64,000 nt of DNA from Zygnema cylindricum (taxonomy: Eukaryota > Streptophyta > Zygnematophyceae > Zygnematales > Zygnemataceae), in contig JBBHKE010003328.1 in assembly GCA_037447655.1 (NCBI GenBank), positions 48,748 through 112,747 on the forward strand, written 5' to 3'. How positions within the stretch are numbered: position 1 is the first letter of the stretch; each line of letters starts with the position of its first letter. The translations under genes were made by a program, and so were the position numbers. The notes beneath the pieces are model-generated. The model made no database searches. It was given only the letters and a program-made list of their open reading frames with translations, and had not been told where the DNA came from. Shown one piece after another: positions 37,341-47,918 of this stretch.

Positions 37341-37373
<33 letters not shown>

Positions 37374-37425
37374 ATATGGTATATATCGAATATCAGCATG
37401 GGGCCCTCGATACCCAACACTACTG
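37222..37425. mobile_element. Short hAT-related MITE with 30-bp poly-C
   Basis: Starts AGTGTTAGGTATCGGG and ends CCTCGATACCCAACACTA, the same ends as the element at 31759. About 205 bp, containing ATTCGATATATCGAATATCG palindromes and an uninterrupted C-run at 37342-37371. A clean 8-bp duplication could not be fixed. Confidence 0.72.
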
Positions 37426-38690
37426 TAGCTCTCACAACACTGGAGCTCAAGTGAAGTGAGAAATTCTTGCGCGCACTAATTAATTTACATGTGGCTGCCA
37501 CAATTTTGTTACCGTAAATCTTGGCCGACCGTGTGAATTGTTGTTTTTTTATGACGGTCGACGTTCGCAAGCGCGACACTTTTTTAACCAGTTGTTACAA
37601 TATTTCCCAAGTCAAAGTTGATCGACGGATTGACCGTCAAATCTAAACTCAACGGTACATAGCTTGTACTAAATTGTACTCCTAATGTAAAAATTTTGAC
37701 AAGTTGTCGCAATTACCTGCGCGCAACAAAAAATGTCGATGCGGTTAGTAATTCCCTTAAAAAATACAACAATTCACATGGCAGGCCAAGGTTTACGGTA
37801 ACAAAACTGCGGCAACCACAAGTAAATAAAAGTGCTACACGCACGCACTTTCTGGCTTGATTTGGTCCCTCGTGACGACACATGTTTTTATCATTTAGTT
37901 TAATCGATATTTTTACGCGGGTCTGTTTTGTTATCGTGTATAATGTTTCCTCAATGGAGTTCACGTAGTGAGAAAGTGGGCTTGCGGGTAACATTTTTAC
38001 TTACACCTGGTTGTCGCAATCTTGTTACTTTAAAAACTTGGTCGGTTGTGTGGATTGTTGATAGTCTATGGCAGTGGAGGTTCGCAAGCCCGCCAAAATT
38101 TTAACCGATTGTTACAATTTTTTACAAGTCGTCAAATCTCAACTCAACGGTACCAAAAATGTACTAATGTGTTCGTAGAATGTACAATCTATGACAAGTT
38201 GACGTAGGCTGCTATGCCCAATCAAAATATGCTTGCATTGAATTTTAACCGTCATAAGAAATCAACAATCCACACGGCCGACCAAGTGTTACGTAAACAA
38301 ACCTGCGACAACTATGTGTAAATAAAAGTGTTGCGCGTAACCCCACTTCATTACTACATTGAAAACGAATTTGACATTGATTTGCATAAGTGAAAATATC
38401 GCTGTCAATATAGCAATGTCGTTTCATAAATAGCGTGGTTTGATTTGATCGCACGTGACGGCACGTATTTTTTCTTATTTAGTTTTATTGAAATTTCTAC
38501 GGGTGTCCGTTTTCATATCATGTAAAAGATTTATTTCGTTTCGTGCGAGATAATTTATCCGTACAAGAATTTTATTACTTTCGTTAAAAGTAGGTACATT
38601 TCTTGTTGTTATTAATTTGCTTCTAAGTTCAATGTAATGCTTCGGATTAGATTTAAATTTTGAGGCTAATGGTGGACCTCCATTAGCGAA
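37426..38690. repeat. Units of a 280-bp repeat in alternating orientation
   Basis: About 37461-37735 is the inverse of 33840-34115. About 37740-37850 is direct again, 37980-38215 is inverse and 38250-38340 direct. Marker words: TTACGGTAACAAAACTGCGG and AAATCTAAACTCAACGGTAC. The direct copies continue into GATTTGGTC..CGTGACGAC-type sequence. The layout resembles foldback-type or rearranged terminal regions of a DNA transposon. No coding sequence. Confidence 0.7.
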
Positions 38691-39202
38691 ACAGTGAGGT
38701 TACGTTTTCGTACAATTCGGTATCATGTTTTTCTTTTTTTCTTTGGAAACATCTTTACAGAAGACCTATCAAGAATCTAAGCTTATGGGCTTAAACCTTG
38801 TCCGACCAATCGTTTACCTTTTCGCGTATGCGACGCAATCACTCAAACCGTCCACTAACACACTAGACATGTACAATTGGGTTCACGTGAAAAAAAAAGT
38901 CAAAATCCACTACAAAGAAGCGATGAAAACTTTATATGTCGTACAGGCCATGTGCCTTCCGACAGGGTGGGTGCAAATCTACTAAATGTCGCGGGAAGAT
39001 GTTTGTCGAAGGATATTTTTTGATGCTCCTTTTGCTATCAACTAACCTTTATAGAGATGGAATATTAGGTTTCAAAGCACTAGGAAAATTAAGTACAATG
39101 ATGTAGTACGTAGGTACAAATCTACGATTTGAGTACTCTTTAACAAATCCTAATTATCGTCCGCCCATATAGATTTTTCATATAGATTTTAGGCTTGAAG
39201 AA
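38691..39202. other. Intergenic stretch, nothing recognised
   Basis: Unique-looking, GTAC-rich. The open frame at 38725-38985 has no recognisable domain. Confidence 0.4.
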
Positions 39203-40778
39203 TGTCATGCCGCATCTCGTCGGCCATTTTAAATTGTTTATATTTAGGGATTAGGACGGGCAGTGGCCAAACTAATTTGTATTTGGGTGTATTTGGGTTT
39301 TGCAGGGCCGTACATACTTACGTTGGCCGTAATTTCCGCCGACGGCGAGTTTGACCGTACGACATACATCTCCTGTGATTTCCGTCGACGGTGGATTTCG
39401 TCAATTCACGTTGTCCGTACAATATATATTTTGCGCGATTTTCGCCGACGGTGGATTCGATTTGTTACGTAAACCGTACGACTAACATTTGCCGGAATTT
39501 GCGCGACGACAAAGTGGACCGTACCTACGGTCCTACCGTACCTATTCTCATTTCTCGAAATATCCGCCGAAGACTCATTTTCGAATTTGCGCCTGTACAA
39601 ATAATCATACCGTACCAACTTTTATTCCCATGAATTCCGGCCGACAACAAATTTTAATCATTTCGCGTGGAGTAGCATCTTGGCCGTCGACGCAGATTAT
39701 GCGATTTTCGTAACTTCGCATCTGGACCGTCGACGCAAGTGACAAACAAATCGGCTGTCAGTTCTGACGAAGCGACGTGATTGGACCATTTTAAGTCGTG
39801 AACCATTTGGAGGTTCACGCGTTCACGTGTAGATAGGAAGGGTTTTAATCCATAGGTTATAGATTCTGTAACGTAGGGCATAGGATTTCGGCCTCCTATT
39901 GGCTGAATCCAAACTAGACGCAAATACTTACATAGCACGCTGTACTCTGATCTGTTTTTTGCTAGGCGTAGTTTTTGTTACTTAGTTCATTTTAGATTAT
40001 TTCCTAGTCACAATTTTCAAGTGCAGGAATTATTCATTTTATTTGTTTTCAGTATTGAGGATTTTCTGCAACCATCTTTTTATTTGTAAAATTGTCCGGA
40101 CAGCTTAGAGGCGATTTTCTGCCTTTGCGTGAAGCGTCTAGTTTTCTATTACATTACCAATATCTTGTAAAGCCTTACATATTAATCTATACGGCTTCGG
40201 CCAAGACCTACACGGTTTCCCTTCACTTTCCTCGTCCTTTTGAGTGGATTTCGACCGCGATCTCACAACACAAACTTTTTTCCCGGCTGTGGCTGAATTT
40301 TAATTAGTGTGGAAGTTGCATGTTGGGATTATTGATTTGTTGTGTTTATTTTTTGTGATTGTGTATTTATTTCTATTTGGCTTTTGCGCATCTTTTGAGT
40401 TTGGTTATCTCAAACCTCATAAATGTCGGGCATATTGTCATTTTCAGTTTTTATTAATCTTTCTCGGTTGTTTATGTTTTGATTCATTTAATTTAAGTAT
40501 AAATTCAGATTATTCTCGATAAAGATAACTCCTGCAAGGAATATAAATAGACCGTGGGGCCTAATGGTCATCCATCGGCTTAGTGTGGAATAAACCGACC
40601 TAACCATAACCAGCTAAGTCGTTGACCTTTCTTTTTCTACCTTGCCTGTTGTTATATTTATTCATTTTTCTCTTTTATGTCTTATTTCATTCGCAATATA
40701 TTTTCATCATTTGGGTTTAATTGGAGCACAGCTGGTGATATTACATGCATCTTCACGTTATCAGACACATGCACGACA
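39203..40778 (+). repeat. Left long direct repeat of the Gypsy-type element
   Basis: Contains degenerate tandem units with CCGTAC and TTTCCGCCGACGG-type words (about 39300-39730), and downstream the strings CGGCTTCGGCCAAGACCTAC and CCATCGGCTTAG shared with the right repeat. Confidence 0.8.
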
Positions 40779-42237
40779 AGAATGTTGACTATTTTTATTG
40801 TTTGAATATAGACTTATGTGATACCGTTAAAAATTAAACACTTAGTTGAAAAGTTGTTTACGAACACGAACCTAATGGAGGATTCTACAAAATATCAATG
40901 ATGTTAAACATATTTGTATATTTACTAGGACCGCTTATTGATGGATTTGAGACTTAAGTTAAAAGTCAACATGTGCTTTCACATGGGAGTTCACGTTGTG
41001 AGAAAGTGAGCTTGCACGCCAACTTTAACAAGAGGGGGAGTAAAAGAGAGAGGGGACTAAACAACACACTTCAAGGGTTGGATGAAAAGGTCAAGCTCTA
41101 CTAAGCTATCCTTTAAGAAGTTAGATTATGACTTGGTTCCAAAGGGCCAATATTGTGCGTATCGTCCACTGGGAAGAGGCAAGAAGAGAAAGCAGTAGCG
41201 AAAGCGCAAAAGGCTCGGTAGTGGACAAAGGCAAACAAAAGGGCCCCGAAAGGGTCACCCTAATGAATGGTCGTAAATGGAAGCGAAACCAAATCACCAT
41301 CAACGGACAAAGGGAGGTTGTTAGTCAAAGAATAAAAAGCCATCACAAAAAAAATAAAATCGAACAATCGAGGAAATGACAACCGTAAGCTTTTAAAATG
41401 GTGTTCCAATCCACCATATCAAACATCGACTTAACCAATCACGATGGACATCCAACAAAGCTCAAATCCCATAGACCACAACCTCAAGACCCCTTCGTGT
41501 TGCCACTCAAAACATATTATTACTATACTATTATTATCATCTTATTATTATATTGTATTATTATCCTATTTTATTATTATATTATTATATGGGATTTGGA
41601 CGAACATAAGAATAAAGGTTGAAAAATGCATAATTACATCCGACGAGATAAAAATGTAATTTGATATTGCTACAATGCAAATATTGAGGAGTTCGTAATC
41701 AAAAGTTGTTTTTAATGAAAAGTTGGTCATAATTGATCATTTCAATATTGTAACGACTGTAATCATTTAACACTAAGAGTCAACGCAAAAAAAAAACATG
41801 TTGTAAAGATAATGAAAAATTCAAATGGACAATTGAGTAATATACCAAGGTTAAATGTTTTTGCAGAAACATCCGAAAATTTGAAAAATTTATCATCGCT
41901 ATTGAAATAATTTATGCTCAAAAAAAAATGTGCCTTTGCATAATTTTAAAAATTACCCCAATGGACTCCCTGGAAAAAGACGGTGGAGAGGAGAGGGAGA
42001 GGGAGAGGGAGAGAAGGAGAGAGGGAAAGAGAGGGAGGAGAGAGGGAGGGGGAGAGAACAGGTGAGGGAGGGAGAGGGAGAGAGCGAGAGGGAGAGAGAG
42101 TGGGAGAAAAGGAGAGCGGGAGAGGGGGAAAAGAGGAGAGGGAGAGAGAAAGAAAAGAGAGGGAGAGAGGGAGGGAAAGAGGGGCAAGGAAAACGGGAGA
42201 GAGGGAGGGAAAGAAGGGCAAGGAAAACGGGAGAGAG
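40779..42237. other. Internal region without recognisable coding sequence
   Basis: AT-rich. It includes a TTATTA/ATTATT microsatellite (about 41515-41590) and a GA microsatellite (about 41975-42237) that runs into the gap. Open frames lack domains. Confidence 0.5.
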
Positions 42238-42247
42238 NNNNNNNNNN
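42238..42247. other. Assembly gap (10 N)
   Basis: Ten N at the end of a GA repeat. The short fixed length suggests an unsized join, so the flanks may not be truly adjacent. Confidence 0.99.
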
Positions 42248-42569
42248 AAGTACCCGTTTTTGGTTTCGTGCTGCTCACTCAAAAAGGTTTTTTTATCACA
42301 AACTGTAGTCGCCTTCGCATTTCGAACGTCGAAAGACTTATAACGCTGGCTCGTTGCCAGCAGCGGGTTTATTTTGTATTATGCCCGACTTTAATCGTTC
42401 TGATCGGACTTGACTGTACGCTATAGGATACCATTACATCGGCTCCCTGAGCAGGGTTTGGCTTTACACAAAGAGATTCGTTACGAATGCGTTCCGTGCG
42501 AATTTACAGACCTGACGAGCAAATCGGTTCGGTAACCGGACCCCTACTAGCGCTGATCATGCCGCTATT

Positions 42570-43183
42570 AGCTACGTACAAAATTTCGAGGAGAATTTCA
42601 AGAAATGTTTGATGAGGCTCTCATCGATTATCGCCGTACTAGTCGCGATCATCCCCAGGCCAATGGCTTGGCTAAACGAGCAGTCCAGACATTTAAGCGT
42701 GCCTTGCGTAAGCATTGCTTAGAGAAACACATTTCGGTTTGGGACGAGTCCCTCGGCTACATTACCATAGGATATCGCATGTCAGTTCAGGCTAGTCTTG
42801 CTAATTTCAGCCCGTATTATGTTTTATTTGGGCGACGACCGTTGCTCGGTCGCAATATTCAGAAAGCTGCAAGCTTTACGCTTCCGCTGATGTCAAACAC
42901 TATTTTTTTGGAAAAACTCACTCGTCGTGCTTTGGTTTTTGCCCATGAAATGCCCATGGCTTTTGATAACCTGCAGATTGCCCAACATCGAACACACTTC
43001 GGTTTGCCACCACTCGAGGCGGCAGTTAGAGGCCGCAACATAAGCCCTATCGGGTGGGAGACTATGTTTATCTTCACAGGCAATCTTTGGACACTTTGGA
43101 CACTGATGTTTCTACACACATCCTACGGATCATCGAGGTGGATCCGAATGGAATGTTGGGATTACAAGGAGCGGACACACTGA
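42570..43183 (+). pseudogene. Gypsy-type integrase fragment
   Basis: Around 42580 the frame reads EFRGEFQEMFDEALIDYRRT, then SRDHPQANGLAKRAVQTFKR and ALRKHCLEKHISVWDESLGY, ending with NFSPYYVLFGRRPLLGRNIQ. HPQANGLA.RAVQT.KRALRK is the third catalytic block of Gypsy/Ty3 integrases (usual Glu in 'GLAER' is Lys here), followed by the usual YN…H..t..SPy.llfGR.P segment. The missing catalytic Glu and the absence of upstream pol show that it is dead. Upstream frames between the gap and 42570 are broken. Confidence 0.82.
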
Positions 43184-43450
43184 CTTTTCGAGAGCACTCC
43201 AAGAATTGTGCTCCATGTTACTTACCAGAGTTGTCGCAAGATATGGATCCTATGCGGATGCCGATTACAGAGGCGACGGCATGTACTTTGTCATCGATTG
43301 GACGGGGAAACGACCATGTTACTTTGTGATCATTGCAATCACAGGTTTCACATGGAGTGTTTGATTTCACCATTGTTGGCGGTTCCAGATGTCACAGGTT
43401 TTGCCACGGATGTCGCGAGCTTCCGGTCGTGTTGGCCAGCTCCTTTGTTG
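43054..43450 (+). pseudogene. C-terminal pol tail with PHD-finger-like motif
   Basis: GDYVYLHRQSLDTLDTDVST then ILRIIEVDPNGMLGLQGADT resembles the SH3/GPY-like tail after integrase. In another frame near 43310-43420 the sequence reads LLCDHCNHRFHMECLISPLL, then, after a shift, CHGCREL. The pattern C-x2-C-x4-H-x2-C…VPD…C-x2-C is that of a PHD finger, a reader of histone tails. The frame is broken at least twice, so this is a relic. A chromatin-reading domain at the end of integrase is usually interpreted as a targeting module. Confidence 0.6.
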
Positions 43451-43662
43451 GCTAAAGAGCTGCGGGGGGTAATAAACCGACCTAACCATAACCAGCTCAG
43501 TCGTTGACCTTTCTTTTTCTACCTTGCCTGTTGCTATATTTAAACATTATTCTCTTTAATGTCTTATTTCATTCACAATATAATTTCATCATTTGGGATT
43601 AAGTGGAGCACAGCTGATAAAATTGCATGAATCTTCACGTTATCAGACACATACACGACAGT

Positions 43663-45275
43663 TGTCATGCCGCATCTCGTCGGCCAATTTAATTGTTTAT
43701 ATTTAGGGATTAGGACGGGCAGTTGCCACACTAATTTGCATTTGGGTGTTATTTGGGTTATACAGGACCGTACATACCTACATTTTGCGTTCGCGTCGAC
43801 CGTATATTTTTACATCGCCGTACACGTCGACTGTACATATGTATTTTTGGCCGTAATATGCGTCGACGACAATATTGACCGTACGACCCACATTTCCCGC
43901 AATTCTCGTGATGACGATTTGGACCGTACTCGCGGTCCCACCGAACGAGATATATTTTTCGCGATTTCCGTCGACGGTGAATTCGATTATTTCGCGTCAA
44001 CCGTACAACTTACGTTGACCGTTATTCCCGCGGCCACAAATTGAACCGTACCTGCGTTCGTGCTGTACCTGCTTTCATTTCCCGGATTATCCGCCGACGA
44101 CCTATTTTTGAATTCACGGTCGTACAAATAATCTACTGTACCTGCATCTCCCGAAATTTCGACCGACGCCGAATTTGAATCATTTCGCGCGAGGGAGCAT
44201 CTCGACCGTCGACGCAAAGTATACAATTTTCGAAATATCTCATCTGGACCGTTGATGCGAGTGACAGACAAATCGGCCGTCAATCTTGACGAAGTGACGT
44301 GATTGGACCATTTTAAGTTGTGAACCATTTGGAGGTTTACCCATTCACATGTAGATAGGAAAGGTTTTAATCCGTATGTTGTAGATTTTGTAACGTAGGG
44401 CATAGGATTTCGGCCTCCTATTGTCTGAATCCAAACTAGACGCAGATACATACATAGCACGCTGTACTCTGATTGGCCTGTTTTTGCTAGGCGTAGTTTT
44501 TGTTACTTAGTTCATTTTAGATCATTTCCTGCACACAATTTTCAAGTGCAGGAATCATTTATTTTCAGTATTGAGGATTTTCTGCAGCCATCATTTTATT
44601 TATAAAAATGTTCGGACAGCTTAAAGGCGAATTTTTGCCTTTGTGTGAAGCGTCTAGTTTTCTATTACAATATCAATATCTTGTAAAGCCTTACATATTA
44701 GTCTATACGGCTTCGGCCAAGACCTACACGGTTTCCCTTCACTTCTCTCGTCCTTTTGAGTGGACTTCGACCGCGTTCTCACGACACAAACTTCTTTCCC
44801 CGGCTGTGGTTGAACTTTAATTAGTGTGGAAGTTGCATGTTGGGATTATTGATTTTTTGTTTCTATTTCTTGTGATTTTGTATTTATTTCTATTTGGCTT
44901 CTGTGCATCTTTTGAGTTTGGCTATCTCAAACCTCATAAGTGTCGAGCATATTGTCATTTTCAGTTTGTGTTTGTCTTTCTCGGTTGTTATGCTTTGATT
45001 TGTTTTATTTACGTATAAATTCAGATTATCCTTGATAAGATAACTCCTGCAAGAAATATAAATAGACCGTGGGGCCTACTGGTCATCCATCGGCTTAGTA
45101 CCATAACCGGCTAAGTCGTTGACCTTTCTTTTTCTACCTTGCCTGTTGGTATATTTATTCATTTTTCTCTTTCATGTCTTATTTCATTCACAATATAGTT
45201 TCATCATTTGGGTTTAAGTGGAGCACAGCTGATGATATTGCATGCATCTTCACGTTATCAGATACTTGCACGACA
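43663..45275 (+). repeat. Right long direct repeat of the Gypsy-type element
   Basis: Counterpart of 39203-40778 with many substitutions and indels, so the insertion is old. The CCGTAC-rich tandem part lies at about 43765-44250. Confidence 0.8.
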
Positions 45276-45327
45276 ATTGTCATGCCGCATCTCGTCGGCC
45301 ATTTTAATTGTTTATATTTAGGGATTA

Positions 45328-45910
45328 AGAGGAGCTTAATATAGATTTAAAATTATATTTCTAACACTTTATGTAAATATTAAGTGGAATGACTTACCTT
45401 GCGCTTAACCTCCCAATAACTCTTAACTCATATTCGACACTTCGATACCAAAGCAATAAAACATATGCCTAAAACCTCCACGCTCGTGAATGTGATTGTG
45501 CTTTCGACCAAATTTTGTAATGAAATACTACGTACAACAAGATTCTATTGTTAATGATAAGCACCTTTTACCATGTATGAAAAGAAAACCCAACAATAAC
45601 AAGATAAAACGAACAACAACGGAAATTGAACCACGACACATTGAAAATAATTTATGTTGAACCGCGATAGATAAAACTAGACAAGGTACGCATATTGCGA
45701 GTCAACTTTTGAAATCGAATCGCACCACGCTTATCCAAACATTGTCAAATACGTCAATAGCCGATTCTCGGTGAACCCAACATCATGGACTTTCAAACTT
45801 TGACTCTAGACCACCCGTGCATTTAGATGATATAGGCGAATTTCACCTTAATTGGGACATAGTCGCAAGATTTGGGCGGAGGATGCATGCTTTTTTTTGT
45901 ATATAGGGTA
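45328..45910. other. Intergenic, nothing recognised
   Basis: AT-rich, no open frame of interest. It forms the left flank of Copia E1 and ends with the target duplication TGGAG. Confidence 0.5.
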
Positions 45911-45915
45911 TGGAG

Positions 45916-46917
45916 TGCAATTCTATGTCCTCCATTAGACAAAAGAATACAAGAAGCCTCTAGATAATATTTACCTAACCCACTTGCAATGGCTACCAAT
46001 GCTACCCAAGCAAACAAGTTGAAAATCTGACACCACCCTTATGTAGCCAGGACTCTCTTGAGTCCATATGAAAAAGAATCTCTGAAAACGCCCACTCATG
46101 CGATAAGTTATGAGTCGGCAAAGATGTCAAGTTTTATACCAACTATCAAAGAGGTACATATCTACCAAATTCTCTAAGTTCTAAATCCCCTATCACAACT
46201 CCTATCTATTGAATTACGATCCTATCAGATCACTGTAGGGTAAAAGAAAGTACTATGGCCGATGTACTTTCTGTACGGCCTATGTACGGCAACGCCATTA
46301 AGTGGACGCGTGTCCACTTTTAACATGTCCGTGTGTTCGCCAGAATTGGTGCAACCAAATGTCGTACCTCCGCGTGGCGCCACGTCATGCCACGTTTGCA
46401 AACGCCAAAGTGACCATTCCGTGATTTCGGCAGTGATATACACCGTTGGATTAATTTCTACATTAAATGTCCGCCGTTAAAAACAAATGTCCGATTCATT
46501 TGTTTTCGTGCAAGATAATGTTCGAACTATATAATATTGGTTTCCTGTTCTCTTGTTCGTCATCTCGTAAATTGGAGTCATGGCTTAAACAGCAGTTAAA
46601 TAAATATCAAACCTAATGTATCCTAACGGACTTCTACGACAGACTGGTTAGAGCTACCGACTACGCCGCGCTCTGCCGGTCAGAGGTTCGAGTCTTGCCG
46701 GACTTAACATTTTGTTGAGAGTGACATAAGTCACTCTTTAGCCATGCTTACTTAAGCTAGGACAGCCATGGCTCAGCCACCCTCTCTTATCCCTCAGTGA
46801 CTACAACAAGTATGGTTGGTAGAGAGTGGAGTTAGAGGCAGGCTGTCCGCCTTTTCCCTTTTCTATTTGTACTAAATTTAGACCTAGAAAATACCACAAA
46901 AACTAATAATTTCAACA
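45916..46917 (-). repeat. 3' LTR of Copia E1
   Basis: 1002 bp, starting TGTTGAAATTATTAG and ending AGAATTGCA in element sense. The tRNA-like block is on the plus strand at about 46627-46709 (ACTGGTTAGAGCTACCG … GGTTCGAGTCT), followed by ATTTTG and the hairpin AGAGTGAC-ATAA-GTCACTCT. Confidence 0.92.
46627..46709 (+). promoter_or_regulatory. tRNA-like block in E1 3' LTR (antisense to element)
   Basis: D-arm/A-box-like TACGACAGACTGGTTAGAGC and B-box GGTTCGAGTCT, with TTTT about 10 bp later. The copy in the 5' LTR is at about 55411-55493. Confidence 0.65.
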
Positions 46918-46930
46918 CTCCCCTTATTTT

Positions 46931-47764
46931 CTAGTCCAATTTTAATTTCAATTTCAATCCACATTTTTCTCTGCGACATCTCATGACTCTCTTGGCTGCC
47001 TCCCAGTCTCTCTTCCTAGGATCATTAAGACTCCTAGTGAGTACTCTGACTACTGCCGCAATGTTCGGCCTAGAACAATTCATAAAATGGATTAAACTTC
47101 CTATAACTTGTCTATAAGGGATGGACTTCATAAACTCTCTTTCCCTTGGACTCATCTGATCATCTAAGACCATCACTCCTCCTTCTACACTCCCATCACT
47201 TACTTTTTTCAAGTCCATGTGAGTGGTACAACTGTAAACCTTTTCAATCTGGAATTTCTCAAGCATATTACCTATTGCTTCTTTCTGAGTGAGTCTGATA
47301 ATCTTCTTCCCCCTATCTCTCTCCATTTGAATCCCCAAAATATATCTTGCCTCCCCTAAATCCTTCATATCAAATCTGCTTCTAAGATCTCTCTTTAACT
47401 TATTAATCTTTTCCAAAGATTTACTCAACACAAACAGATCATCCACATAAATTGCAATAAAAATAACACCATTCTCATATTCAAACATATAGATAGAATG
47501 GTCAGAGCTCATACGGATATATCTCAAACCGGCAAGAAACTCATCTAGTTTCATATTCCACTGTCGGGGAGCCTGCTTCAGTCCATATAAGGACTTTATG
47601 AGCAGTCCATATAAGGACTTTATGAGCCTGCAGACTTTGCTCTCTTCTCCTTCTTCCACGAACCCCTCGGGTTGTCTCATGAAAATTTCTTCCTCTAACT
47701 CACCATTAAGAAAAGCAATCTTAATTTCCATCATGTGCATTTCCATGTCTTTTGCTGCTGCCAA
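46931..47764 (-). pseudogene. Reverse transcriptase of E1, RNase H deleted
   Basis: 278-codon frame with [33 protein letters not shown] (YVDD active site), MKDLGEARYILGIQMERDRG and SIPYRQVIGSLIHFMNCSRP. Two oddities. LIKSLYGL is duplicated in tandem (24 bp, near 47590-47640) just before KQAPRQW. After KRDWEAAKRVMR the frame passes straight to CRREKCGLKLK, the last residues of pol in sister copies, so the whole RNase H domain (about 180 residues in E5) is missing. The part before 47764 is broken by stops and frameshifts. Confidence 0.88.
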
Positions 47765-47918
47765 ACTGAGGAGAATCCTTACTGATGGGAATCGAACAGC
47801 TGGAGCAAAGGTCTCCTCATAATCAATCCCCTCCTTTTGAGTGAATCCTTTCGCTGCTAATCAAGCCTTATATCTCTCAATAGTATTATTTGGGTTGAGT
47901 TTTAGTTTAAATACCCAT

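Larger units (their letters stand above)
39203..45327 (+). mobile_element. Decayed Gypsy-type element with long terminal direct repeats
   Basis: Two direct repeats (39203-40778, 43663-45275), both starting TGTCATGCCGCATCTCGTCG and ending GACA, enclose an internal region with a Gypsy-type integrase fragment and a PHD-finger-like motif. Additional partial copies abut them: a repeat tail at 43471-43660 and a repeat head at 45278-45327, each separated from the neighbour by 2 bp. The true LTR border is therefore uncertain; the GCGGGGGG tract at 43462-43470 could be the polypurine tract, with the LTR starting at about 43471. Gag, protease and RT are not found. A 10-N gap lies in the internal region. 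Confidence 0.75.

Noticed and set aside
37222-37425. 8-bp target duplication for the poly-C MITE
   Set aside because: CGCTACTG and CTGTAGCT do not match; only a chance CTACTG overlap at the border.
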